From NCBI GenBank assembly GCA_903813345.2, contig CAIIXF020000006.1, positions 11,476,348 to 11,540,347 of the forward strand: a stretch of 64,000 nucleotides of DNA. Direction: 5' to 3'. Shown in pieces: positions 46,650-57,390 of the stretch; the stretch's first letter is position 1; each line of letters begins with the position of its first letter. The translations under genes and the position numbers were made by a program. The notes under the pieces are model-generated. The model did no database searches and was not told where the DNA came from. It saw nothing but the letters and a program-made list of their open reading frames with translations. This stretch comes from Owenia fusiformis (Eukaryota; Annelida; Polychaeta; Sabellida; Oweniidae).

Positions 46650-46735
46650 TTTTTAATGGAAGCACTGAAACTGTGAAGTCTGTCGTTGATATTACAATTG
46701 CCTACCTGCTTCACTATCCAGATGTACAGACGAAG
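46650..46735 (+). pseudogene. P450 copy C exon 5 remnant
   Basis: Keeps GSTETVKSVVDI to QTK and the donor. The acceptor and first half are deleted, joined at AAAAATG. Confidence 0.85.
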
Positions 46736-46824
46736 GTAAAAACATTTCCCTAATGTGTTTGTTAAATGGTGTTCGCGTTTCATATGACATAACGCATATG
46801 GTCCCTGATTATTTTTGATTTTAG

Positions 46825-47149
46825 ATACATGAGCAGATAGATGAGTTGATAGGTAGAGACCGTCTTCCTACATTATCTGATAGGGAGAACCTGCGCTACG
46901 TGGAGGCTGTTTACTACGAGGTGATGCGCCTAAAGCCACCAGTCCCGCTCTCAGTTCCACATGTATGTACTGAAGACACCACTATCGCAGGATACGACAT
47001 ACCAAGTGGAACAATTGTTATGCCAAACATTTACGCTGCACATCGGGACCCAAACGTTTGGGCGAATCCGGAGAAATTTGACCCGAAGCGGTTCATTGAT
47101 GAGAACGGACAATTCAAAGATCTTCACAGAATGATAGCGTTTTCTATGG
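46825..47149 (+). CDS. P450 copy C exon 6
   Basis: Open; IDELIGRD where B has IDEEIGRD. After base 46907 it is identical to A and B. Confidence 0.9.
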
Positions 47150-47308
47150 GTGAGTAATGTGAGTTAAGAGAACATTACCCTTAACGGCATTCTCAAGAAA
47201 CCAAAGTTTCACAAAAATTAAGGCAGCCATTTTGGATTTTCCATGTAGGCCGTCATATTATAACATGGTCCGAATGAGTATAAGTCACGTAATGCAAAAT
47301 TATTTCAG

Positions 47309-47490
47309 GTAAACGAGTGTGTCCGGGTGAAGCTGTTGCTAGGATGAAGCTCTTTCTTTTATTCACTGCTCTTCTACAACGGTACAAGTTCTCAGTGCCC
47401 CCTGGTGTAGAATTACCTGACCTGAATTGTGAACTGGGCTTGACACTAACGCTTAAACGTTACAAGGTCTGCATTACTAGAAGATATTGA
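47309..47490 (+). CDS. P450 copy C exon 7
   Basis: Heme Cys present; a single Val-to-Leu change (NCELGLT). Confidence 0.9.
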
Positions 47491-48236
47491 CAAACATTTT
47501 ATCTATTGTCACTGGACAATTACTATTAGTGGAGTCAGTTAGCACTTCAATTGAACGTTCTTTATATAAAGCACCATTTTTTGACCACAAAGTATCACTT
47601 AACATATATTTTTGATATCTACCGAAGTGGTAATTAATCAATCGTCAGACATACACCTCGCTTCAATCAATTATAATCTGGTTAAGTACGGTTAGAGAAT
47701 TTATTTCTGTTTTTTCAATTAAACTTAATACAGACCCATGTAATTAAGAGTTTGAATGTTTATTATAAAATTCAACTGTTTATTTAGTAAGTTACGTATA
47801 AAGTAAATTATCCTCTCGTTTATAAATTAACAGATTACAATCTGTCTGTAAATCTCTCGTCAGTACCTATACAAGGTGAGTCAAATCATGAGCCAGAAAC
47901 CGAAAAAAGTTCTTGAGAGTGTGTGCCAGAGAGGCAATTATTGCTTCACATAACCTACAGTATCTTAATTTACAAGGTTTCATAGCTTGGACAACTTAGC
48001 TTGGACAACTTCACTTATGGTTCTCTCTAAGCAAACATATCATCTAAACCCCAGTTGTTTTCTTTCTAAAATACAATATTTTGGCACATGAAAGTTAATA
48101 TTAGATCAATCAGAGGGAGAAGAAACACGTTACAGCCAGCTAGAAACTGAATGGAAACTTTCCAGATGACAAAATGGCCTGCCTGCATACAGTTGAAATA
48201 TGTTTCTTTTTATAAAATTGTTTTGAAATGAGTGAA

Positions 48237-48350
48237 AAGGATTTAAGCACTGACCTCAATGCTTTATAAAATATATCACTCGTGACTATCCACTTGTGAT
48301 ATATTTTACAAACAAAGTGACAAAGCGTTGAGTTCAGTGCTTAAATCCTT
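48237..48350. mobile_element. Palindromic MITE downstream of P450 C
   Basis: Counterpart of 8987-9100. Confidence 0.75.
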
Positions 48351-48664
48351 AAGCCTTCCAAAAATAAATAGTAAACTTTTTGCCTAACAAAGATTGAGTA
48401 CAAGATAATGTACATGTACATGCTATTGTCTCATACATGTATTTTCTTTAAAAGTACACAAATGGCGCATCCAAATTAGTATATTTGGTAACAACTTTGA
48501 ATTTCGTTCAAGATAGCGCTGCTCCTATGCAAATAATTTGATTTGATGTTTCTTTAGGAAAGCAGGTCTTATCATCATCAAAACTAGTATATTTCTCCTA
48601 TCTGAATGTACTGACACTCAGAATAAATATACTGTTCCAGTAAGTGTCTATTATTGGTAATGTA

Positions 48665-48791
48665 TCACCCTGCTATAGGGTTAGCATGTATGGTGATGTC
48701 TCTAATTCTGATTTCATTCAAAGGTCTGTAGCTTTTCTCATTTACTGGCTGTTTTTCTAATTCGTCTAATGTGTCAAAGCCATCAATAACT
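48665..48791 (-). CDS. PPIL3: PPIL3 copy C exon 6 (last)
   Basis: Acceptor CTTTCAG in phase 2; ends HANPIAG and TGA. Confidence 0.92.
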
Positions 48792-51700
48792 CTGAAAGAA
48801 AAATACTTAATTATTAACTCATTTGGGAATTTATTTCCATTATCATCTCCAGACTAGCAATCTGAATATTCAAATTTTAAGTTCATAAAGATTTTCACAT
48901 AACATTTATTATTTTGATCTAATTTTTCTTGGCTAGTTGTAAATGCTGTTTCCAATTTTGTCAGCCCTCTTTGAGAGAATTGACCTTTTGTAAATACTTA
49001 CTAAACAGATATGGTGCAATAGCTTTACTTCCTTCCCAAATATGGTGTATTTTAGCTTTACTTACTTCCCAAATATGGTATATTTCAGCTTTACTTACTT
49101 CCCAAATATGGTGTATTTTAGCTTTATTTACTTCCCGAATATGGTATACAGTATTTCAGCTTTACTTACTTCCCAAATATGGTGTATTTTAGCTTTACTT
49201 ACTTCCCAAATATGGTATATTTCAGCTTTACTTATTTCCCAAATATGGTGTACTTTTGCTTTACTAACTTCCCAAATATGGTGTATTCGAGAATTACTTA
49301 CTTCCCAAAAATGGTGTATTTCAAATCGAGAGACGTCTGCTTAGCATATGTTATAAAAAACTGAGAGCCATTTTTGTTGGGACCATTATTCGCCATGGAA
49401 ACTATTCCTCTTTTATCATGCTGAAAAGAGAAGAGAAAATATTAAAATAAAATAAAGTAACAGACGCTTGAAATGTTCATTGTACTGTTGGTAATTCAAG
49501 TAAGTCAAACTAGACAACAGCAATGCCAAAGCGTAGCAAATCAAATCGAACAGCCATGGCCATTTACAGTTTTACATATTGCACCTAAATTACTGTAAAA
49601 TCGGACGTTGGACGGATGGACAGATGGACGGACAGAGGGACGGATGGAGGCGTTCCCTATATCCCTCCGAACTTTGTTCGATGGGATAACAATGACATCA
49701 AAATAAGGAACTTATAGTTGTCCAAACTTTAATATTTGATATGCATGCACCTTGTGTGTGATTTTACAAATAAAATTCATCTGTAGAATTTTATGTTAAA
49801 CTTTACATGCATGTTTATAATTTTAACTCTTCTATACCTTCACCATAACATCCCTCCATTGCACTTTGGATACAGCCAAAGTAAATACCATCTACTTGCA
49901 TAGGAACTCTTTAAATATCTAGTCCCTTAATCAATTTCTATTCCAAGCTGAGCATGAACCATGTAAGCTTTGAAGTATCAAAGGCCAAAATACAAAAAGG
50001 TATCAAAACTGTTCATAAAAAGTTTTGGACAAATTATATTTGTTAATAAAGTGACGCTACGCTACATAACAGAACTTCACTGACATGATCCTACCTTCAA
50101 ATTGTCATCAAATTCATCATCAAACTTTTTGCCATAGATACTGTCTCCTCCTTTACCAGTGCCTGAAATGTAATATAATATCATAAATAAAATGGCAACA
50201 CTTCAACGATCATGTGTTACACATACATGTATATCGTATTAGAATGTATATCTAATTGTTTGGCAGTACCTGTGGAAAGTTACAAACGGGATACTAACTT
50301 TTTAAATGAAATACAAAGACCTCGATTTTATGATTTATGTCAAATATATGACTTCAAATTTTATTCTGGCCATTTAACAATGAACAGAATGAAATTCTCT
50401 GTCATTTATTACGCCATAAATCATAAAATCTCAGTCTCAATTCCTTAAACAAATGATTGTGTGGACAAATTATCATTTAAATGGTAAAATGTAATTTTTC
50501 GATTATTTAGCTTTGATCATCAATTATCATTAATTCCTCAATATGGATCTTTCTATTTTGAACTCAAATGAGAATCAGATCTTGCGAGCAAGAAAACAAA
50601 AAATTGTTTCAATTTCAGATTGCTTTTACTACTTTATACATATACAGGGTGGGCCAAAAAATTTTGCAACTTTTTTATAAGGCTAGAAAAGTATCATAAC
50701 ATGGATGTATTGACATAAAAATTGATTTACAGAAAGTTTAGGATAGGCATATTTTACTATTCAAATATCTAAGCTTATACTGAGTTCTAATTTTTTTGAC
50801 AGTTCTTTGAATATCTATGGTAAATTGTTCATATGTCCAGGATTTACTGTTTTTCCAAGAAAATTTGACTTTTTATGATTTTATGTGATCAACAATAACA
50901 CATTCATTATGTTCACTGAATCTGCTACAATCTTGGATAACTGTTTATTCAATATCTAGGACAGTTTTATATTAGTATCTACTCACAATGGTATTATGTT
51001 ATACTGTATCTATAAAACTATTATTAATCATATGTTATTACATCCACCTTTCACCTTCACTATCGCTCCCAGCCATCGGGCAAGGGTTGCTTTGGAATAT
51101 CTGGAGGAAGATATCTCTAGATTTATTAGTCCTGATGAATTGCTGCCCAATACACCAGATGCCAACCCCTGTGACTATCACACATGGAGGCACCTGGAGC
51201 AGTTTATTGCAATTAATGGTAATCCATACACAAACTATTTAACAACTAAAAAAGGTTCTGCAGGAGAAATGGAAACTACCGCAAGAATCGCTGAATGGCG
51301 CCATTGCAGTTCCGCCCTCGTGTCTGTGTGATAGTGAAGATGAAGGCGGATGCATGGAACATTTTTAAATATATAATTAATAGATACAGTATAACATAAT
51401 ACCTTAGTAAGTAGATACAGATATAAAACTGTACTAGCCATTGCTTAAACAAATATCAAAGATTGTAGCAGATTTAGTGAACATAATGAATGTGTTACTG
51501 TTGATCACATAATATCATGAAAAGTCACATTTTCTTGGAAAAACAGTAAATCTCGGACACATGAACAATTCACCATTGATATTCAAAGAACTGTCAAAAA
51601 AAATTAGAAGTCAGTATTAGCTTAGATATTTGAATGATAAAATATGCCTATCCTAAACTTTCTGTAAATCAATTTTTATGTCAATACCTTCATGTTATGA

Positions 51701-54700
51701 TACTTTTCTAGCCTTTTAAAAAAGTTGCAAAATTTTTTGGCCCACCCTGTATTATCAATAGTATGTCATATCTGCCTATTTCTTTAGATACTTTTGTCAA
51801 ATTTGATTCAGGGTATTCTGTGTCAGAGCATACCTACACTGAAATTGAGATATCTCTTAATTTCTAAGTTATTCATGCTATGCAAGCTGCAGCATACCAA
51901 TCTTTTTTCAATTGAACACTCTATCTGAACGTAAAAAATCATGAAGATTCTTTAATTCTTGAGAGAGTTATTCCAAAATTAGTGGGTGGTATTTTTGTGT
52001 CACCTTGTATTTGAGATCATAAGGAATGAATTAGTAGACCAATTGTACATGTTGCAGTTTTGTCATCCTATAGATCTGAATCTGCATTTACTATGTATCA
52101 TATAGGAAAACCCACTTTACAAAATATTGAATGTTCGCGACTCCCATAGTCTGATAGTGAAGACCAAGAACATGTATTGAACATTAGTTACCTGTTGGAT
52201 CTCCTGTTTGGACCATAAATCCCTTGATGTTCCTATGGAAGAGGGATCCATAGTGAAGACCAAGACGTGTATTCATCATTAGTTACCTGTCGGATCTCCT
52301 GTTTGGAACATAAATCCCTTGATGTTCCTATGGAAGAGGGATCCATTGTGAAGACCAAGAACATGTATTGAACATTAGTTACCTGTTGGATCTCCTGTTT
52401 GGACCATAAATCCCTTGATGTTCCTATGGAAGAGAGATCCATAGTGAAGACCAAGAACATGTATTGAACATTAGTTACCTGTTGGATCTCCTGTTTGGAC
52501 CATAAATCCCTTGATGTTCCTATGGAAGAGAGATCCATAGTGAAGACCAAGAACATGTATTGAACATTAGTTACCTGTTGGATCTCCTGTTTGGACCATA
52601 AATCCCTTAATGTTCCTATGGAAGAGGGATCCATAGTGAAGACCAAGAACATGTATTGAACATTAGTTACCTGTTGGATCTCCTGTTTGGACCATAAATC
52701 CCTTGATGTTCCTATGGAAGAGAGATCCATAGTGAAGACCAAGAACATGTATTGAACATTAGTTACCTGTTGGATCTCCTGTTTGGACCATAAATCCCTT
52801 GATGTTCCTATGGAAGAGAGATCCATTGTGAAGACCAAGAACATGTATTGAACATTAGTTACCTGTTGGATCTCCTGTTTGGACCATAAATCCCTTGATG
52901 TTCCTATGAAAGAGGGATCCATTGTGAAGACCAAGAACATGTATTGAACATTAGTTACCTGTTGGATCTCCTGTTTGGACCATAAATCCCTTGATGTTCC
53001 TATGGAAGAGAGATCCATTGTGAAGACCAAGAACATGTATTGAACATTAGTTACCTGTTGGATCTCCTGTTTGGACCATAAATCCCTTGATGTTCCTATG
53101 GAAGAGAGATCCATAGTGAAGACCAAGAACATGTATTGAACATTAGTTACCTGTTGGATCTCCTGTTTGGACCATAAATCCCTTGATGTTCCTATGGTAG
53201 AGAGATCCATAGTGAAGACCAAGAACATGTATTGAACATTAGTTACCTGTTGAACATTAGTTACCTGTTGGATCTCCTGTTTGGACCATAAATCCCTTGA
53301 TGTTCCTATGGAAGACGGATCCATAGTGAAGACCAAGAACATGTATTGAACATTAGTTACCTGTTGGATCTCCTGTTTGGACCATAAATCCCTTGATGTT
53401 CCTATGGAAGAGGGATCCATTGTAGTAATCACTGGCACATAGAGCTAAGAAGTTCTACAAATTAACGAAATACAAAATATAGTACATGCATCTAATCTAT
53501 CAATCTTACATTCATGTAACACCATTTCAATAACAAATATGTACATCCTATGAACACATAAAAAAATCCCCAAAATCTGTATGGGAGTAACCACACTGTT
53601 AATCAATAGGGTCATGCTGGGAATATAACCAACTGCAATGGCAACTCCATCATGTAACTATATTATTGTAGTATATTCTACTGGTACATAATGTTAATTC
53701 GTTATGTCTCATTTTGTTAAAATAACAAGTCCCATGTTGCATCGTTGAACTACTATGTCACATCTTGTCACAGTTGTTGTTACTGTAATTTGTAACTCCA
53801 TACCTATATAATTGTGAAGACATTTTCTTACCAAAATCTATCATTGGAAATATAACCTTTTAAGAATCTACAAATTAATTAATTAATTACTGTAGATATA
53901 CTTATTTTGACGCTACTTAATTTGATGGATTTGCTCAGTTTCAAATATTGGTGGCTCTTCAATTTGGAGGATTTAATCTGATGTTTACGAAGATATTTTC
54001 TGCATTTCTTTGGAATAATGTAGAATTGATGACATGTTGAGAGAAAAAGGGGCACCTTTAATTTCTGAAGTGCATTGCATAAAAATTCCAAACTGAAATT
54101 TGACGGATTTTTAATTTAACGGAGTTTCTGAATCAGCCAATCAGTCAAATTAAAACAGGAGCCAAATTAAGTGTATCTACAGTATGTAGCTGATGTAGGC
54201 ATATACACATGCTTGAATTATTTGAGACAGACATGGAACAGTGGGAGACATGAGGTACCATTCCCATTGTGTCTAATGTAGGGTAACACCATATGTAATT
54301 GAATATAGGATAACACCATATAATCTCCAAAGTAGTGATCATGTCAACTGTAGAGTAACTCTTGATATGGCCATATAAGATCACAGAGTAACACCTTAAA
54401 TACTGTATGGTCATGTCAAATGAAGGGCATATTGTAACTTACCTCAGATGCTCTTGGGATTTGATCACAGAAGACTTCAATCTTTATGTCTCCCACATCA
54501 GTGTGCAGTGTCACCGACTGAAATAAAAACGCTACACATCAATATGCAGTGATACAGAGTAAAACTTGGGACTTCATGGGGCAACTCAACGAGGTTCATG
54601 AGACTGGATGGGATATGGTTGGACTCAATTAGTTCAACGTCGTTAAACTCAATAACGGCATTCTTTACTATTAGGGATTTTCTTGGGGCCGTTATTGAAA

Positions 54701-54881
54701 GAGGTCCAGGCTAAGTCTAATGTTGTTGGGCTAGGACTCAATGTGACTCCATGGGACTTTAGACAAAAAGGTTCATGGGACTGTATGGGACATGACTGGA
54801 TTCCATTGGGCAGGTGGGACTTTGCCAAATCAGTGTGTTTCTTACATGTAGATACACATCAGCATTCAGTATCACAGACAT
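48665..54881 (-). CDS. PPIL3: PPIL3 (cyclophilin-like peptidyl-prolyl isomerase), complete copy
   Basis: Catalyses cis-trans isomerisation of proline peptide bonds; PPIL3 proteins are spliceosome-associated cyclophilins. Coding exons on - strand: 54443-54517 ([16 protein letters not shown]), 53361-53454, 50095-50162, 49302-49420, 48665-48791. They join in frame to 160 codons; with an ATG this is 161 aa, the length of human PPIL3. Active-site segments [14 protein letters not shown] and NGSQFFI are intact, and LDLKYTIFG has the family-typical Tyr. The start is uncertain: the best candidate is ATG at 54881 with donor GTAAGA after 54846, which would add 12 residues ([12 protein letters not shown]) resembling the exon 2 start. 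Introns 3 and 5 contain the exon-end arrays, fewer units than in A and B for the 96-bp unit. All other PPIL3 copies lack exon 2, so this is likely the working gene. Confidence 0.9.
48992..49301 (-). repeat. 33-bp array from the PPIL3 exon 5 end, copy C (about 9 units)
   Basis: As in copies A and B, directly after the exon 5 donor. One unit carries a 5-base insertion (ATACAGTATTTC). Confidence 0.94.
49302..49420 (-). CDS. PPIL3: PPIL3 copy C exon 5
   Basis: [38 protein letters not shown]; donor GTAAGTA. Confidence 0.93.
49511..49688. mobile_element. Short pearl/Helentron-like element, PPIL3 C intron 4
   Basis: Same start and end as 10585-10830 (TAGACAACAGCAATGCCAAA; TTCGATGGGATA), with a GGAC/GGAT tract before the right end and almost no core. 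Confidence 0.65.
50095..50162 (-). CDS. PPIL3: PPIL3 copy C exon 4
   Basis: [18 protein letters not shown], then DDNLK; donor GTAGGA intact, unlike A and B. Confidence 0.93.
50314..50438. mobile_element. About 125-bp MITE, PPIL3 C intron 3
   Basis: Counterpart of 34194-34322. Confidence 0.7.
50645..51749 (+). mobile_element. 1.1-kb foldback Tc1-like relic, TA flanked
   Basis: Ends CAGGGTGGGCCAAAAAATTT and inverse; the inverted repeats extend over some 350 bp. In between, + strand 51058-51200 reads [20 protein letters not shown] and [20 protein letters not shown], matching the APxH-A to PNSPDLNP-DY-W-LE region of Tc1/IS630 transposases. It occupies the same TA as the mariner relic of copy B. 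Confidence 0.8.
52154..53418 (-). repeat. 96-bp array from the PPIL3 exon 3 end, copy C (about 13 units)
   Basis: Shortest of the three and located in the copy that is likely functional. No unit here has the extra TGGT. One unit has an internal duplication of GAACATTAGTTACCTGTT. Confidence 0.96.
53361..53454 (-). CDS. PPIL3: PPIL3 copy C exon 3
   Basis: [31 protein letters not shown]; catalytic Arg present; donor GTAACT is the first of about 14 consecutive identical donors. Confidence 0.94.
53761..54442 (-). other. PPIL3 intron 2, unique part
   Basis: Sequence beyond the module junction, single copy in the window. Contains a degenerate GGTAACACCATAT repeat at about 54280-54330. No exon seen. 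Confidence 0.6.
54443..54517 (-). CDS. PPIL3: PPIL3 copy C exon 2
   Basis: Acceptor TTTATTTCAG, donor GTAAGT. Encodes [20 protein letters not shown]; human PPIL3 starts [20 protein letters not shown]. Confidence 0.93.
54532..54558 (-). repeat. Partial duplicate of the PPIL3 exon 2 start
   Basis: Reads SVSLHIDV and a stop on - strand, just upstream of the real acceptor. A decayed copy of SVTLHTDV. Confidence 0.65.
54846..54881 (-). CDS. Candidate PPIL3 exon 1 ([12 protein letters not shown])
   Basis: ATG plus 11 codons, donor CTACAT/GTAAGA in phase 0. The first residues copy exon 2 (MSV-L--DV). Follows a 40-base leader that is repeated in inverse at 55467-55507. If the donor is not used, the true start exon remains unidentified. 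Confidence 0.4.
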
Positions 54882-54922
54882 CGGACTAGGTTACATCGTG
54901 GAACGCAGCCAAACACGACAAT
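54882..54922 (-). repeat. Inverted repeat arm: 5' leader of PPIL3 side
   Basis: GTTTGGCTGCGTTCCACGAT to CCTAGTCCG on - strand. Pairs with 55467-55507 with one mismatch. Confidence 0.85.
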
Positions 54923-55309
54923 GAAGCCAGTATTCTGAGGTTATAAAATCTAAATCTAAATAATTTCCCATTTGCAGCTCCTTGGAGATTTCCGGAATTG
55001 AACAAAGTAACGAACGTTGCGATCTTTCAACTTTAGTTCGTTCTTTTTCACCACCTTAGGTGTAGTGTTTTCATTTAGGAGGCGGTCTTATTTGAATGCA
55101 TCATTTCAGGTCTTTATGAATCAATAGATCAATAAGCAGACTAAAAATACAATTTAGCAGTTTCTTTCATTGCATACTGCGCCTGTTAGGCACGAAATAC
55201 AATTTAGCAGTTTCGTTCGTTATTGGGCCTTCTATAATCAGTAGCAAATGCTCGGAAAACATTTTCCAAAATATTTACTTCTACCGTTTTCCTTGAAGAC
55301 ATGGTTTGG

Positions 55310-55400
55310 TGACACGTCATTGACACGTGATTAAGTCACATGATCGATACAGTAACTAGTCACGTGATCAGACACGTGTCACGTGTCAGTCACGTGAGCT
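55310..55400. promoter_or_regulatory. Cluster of CACGTG E-boxes
   Basis: Five CACGTG cores within about 75 bases, several as GTCACGTGAT or GACACGTGTC, plus GTCACATGAT; another lies at about 55539. Sites of this type are bound by USF/TFE-class bHLH factors. The position between the two outward-facing leaders suggests a shared bidirectional promoter. Confidence 0.6.
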
Positions 55401-55466
55401 TGCAAAATGGACGATCTAAATTTCCAAAAATTCGGCTAAGATCAAGATAGATATGCTGTTGCCTTC

Positions 55467-55507
55467 AGTGTCGTGTTTGGCTGCGTCCCACGATGTAACC
55501 TAGTCCG
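55467..55507 (+). repeat. Inverted repeat arm: 5' leader of + side
   Basis: Same leader as 54882-54922 but reading on + strand away from the E-box cluster. Confidence 0.85.
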
Positions 55508-55529
55508 ATGGATGACATAGAACAAGCCG
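55508..55529 (+). CDS. Candidate start exon MDDIEQA (+ strand)
   Basis: ATG directly after the copied leader, seven codons, then donor GCCG/GTAAGT. No downstream exon was recognised. May be a real divergent gene or a by-product of the inverted duplication. Confidence 0.25.
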
Positions 55530-55595
55530 GTAAGTAGACACGTGGTTACATCACATTCTTTCCTTATTTCAACCATATGAACTGATTCCCAGAAT

Positions 55596-56016
55596 AAAAA
55601 AAATGACTGTAGAGTCCATTTCACTGCTTCATTTCGTCAGTAGAACGGCAAAAATAAGAAATTGGGAGACCATTGTGCAATAATATATGGAAAAGTATAT
55701 TCATTATGTACATGGATGACATTTGTATATTTCAGATTTTTTAGTTTTTTGTGCAATAAGCCTGTGCCGTCTTGTAATTTGAAGAATTTCAGCCATGTTA
55801 ATCTTATTGAAAATAACATGGCAGAGAAACATCCAAATATAAGAGGCCACACACTTTATAAGCCAAACTAGAAGCAATCCAAGATATACAAATGTCATTC
55901 ATGTACATTATGAATATACTTTTCCATATATTATTGCACAATGGTCTCCCAATTTCTTTTTTTTGCCATTCTACTGACGAAATGAAGCAGTGAAATGGAC
56001 TCTACAGTCATTTTTT
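55596..56016. mobile_element. 420-bp foldback (long hairpin)
   Basis: Arms of about 135 bases (AAATGACTGTAGAGTCCATT and inverse) enclose about 155 bases of unique sequence. No coding capacity or clear target duplication. Confidence 0.78.
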
Positions 56017-56018
56017 AC

Positions 56019-57280
56019 AGTGGGGATCATAAAGAATTGCAAAAGCTATGAAAATTAAATGCTGTTGCACATGTAATAAATTCTTACCTCAGTGTATTCA
56101 GTGCTCTATTTTCTCCGTCTGATTAAGTCCAAATATAGTGGAATTTGTGTCCCTAATGACAAATAAGAACTTCAAAAGTTGAAGTGGATATTCACATGTT
56201 ATGCCGACTCTTCAAATGTTGAGGTGATTTTGTCGCCCGATTCCGCCGGAACGGAGGATTGGCTCCCAGAATGCAACATGACACATGCCAGCTTTCAAAA
56301 TGCTGTTCCGCCATTTTGAAACCTAGTAGATGGGTTAACTACATTTGGACTTCATTGTATGATGCAAATGTCCCCTTTGGCATGGAAGTACCCTAGGGCA
56401 ATATAAATAAATTTATCCAAAGACACAAGCTAGATGGCGCTTTATATTGGAAATATACACATTTTTCAAAATGGCCGCCAAAAATTCACCAGAGACAATA
56501 TCTTTAATTCTGTGCATGCTACAATTATAAGATTGGTGTCAAAAATACAGCAATGTGGTCGTAGAATCTATTTTATTAGATCTTGAGTCTTGAAAATTAA
56601 GAACTTCCACTTTATATTCAATATATACGCGCTTTTCAAAATGACTGCCAGAAATATAACAAAGAAGATATCTTGCCTTACGAATACTTACAAATTAAGA
56701 TATCTTACCTTACAAAATGTCCCATTTGGTATGGATATACCTTGGGGCAATAGAAACAAATTTATCCAAAGACACAAGCTAGATGGCGCTTTATATTGGA
56801 AACATACACATTTTTCAAAATGGCCGCCAAAAATACATCAGAGACAATAGTTTTGCTTCTGTGCATGCTACAATTATAGGAGTGGTGTCAAAAAATACAT
56901 TAATGTAGTTGTAGAATCTATTTAATTAGGTTTCGAGTCTTGTAAATTCAGCACTTGCACTTTATATTCAAAATATATGCATTTTTCAAAATGGCTGCCA
57001 GAAATATAACAAAGAAGGTATCTTCGCTTCTCAGCATGCTACAATGATAAGAGTGGTGTCAAAGTATACATTAATATCGGTTTGTAGAATCCATTTAAAT
57101 AGGTCTTTCATAATAAGAATTTTGCGTTTTTAAAAATGGCCACCAGAAATATAACAATGATGATATCTTCACATCAGTGCATGATACACTGATACGATTG
57201 GGTGTCAAAATTTTATATTCATGGGGTAGGAGAATCAATTTTATTAAGCCTTGTGAGGTTATAGTTTTCACTTTATATTG
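56019..57280. repeat. Left arm of a large imperfect inverted repeat, with degenerate about 170-bp tandem units
   Basis: CTCAGTGTATTCAGTGCTCT, GATGGCGCTTTATATTGGAA and TTTTCAAAATGGCCGCCA recur. From 56430 on, four to five units of about 170 bases repeat this pattern with TGTGCATGCTACAATTATA. The inverse is at about 59250-60085. Confidence 0.7.
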
Positions 57281-57305
57281 GAAATATATGCAGCTGAAAA
57301 TAAAA

Positions 57306-57390
57306 CAAAAATTGTATCTTTGCTAACAAAGATTGTACCTTTGCTAACAAAGATTGTATCTTTGCTAACAAAAATTGTATCTTTGCTAAA
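57306..57390. repeat. 21-bp tandem repeat, four units
   Basis: Unit AAAGATTGTATCTTTGCTAAC with single-base differences. Confidence 0.9.

Larger units (their letters stand above)
41401..47490 (+). pseudogene. Cytochrome P450 copy C, damaged
   Basis: Exons 1, 2, 4, 6 and 7 are intact (41401-41728, 42970-43046, 44792-45019, 46825-47149, 47309-47490) and differ from B by few residues. Two lesions break the gene. In exon 3 (43630 to about 43902) an 8-base deletion removes the phase-1 donor and puts the fallback donor out of phase. In exon 5 about 135 bases are gone, taking the acceptor and the first half of the I-helix (FVFGDVF); only the part from GSTETV (46650-46735) remains. Exon 3 has also lost two codons. 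It is probably a pseudogene. Its last two exons are nearly identical to copy A, unlike the rest. Confidence 0.82.
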
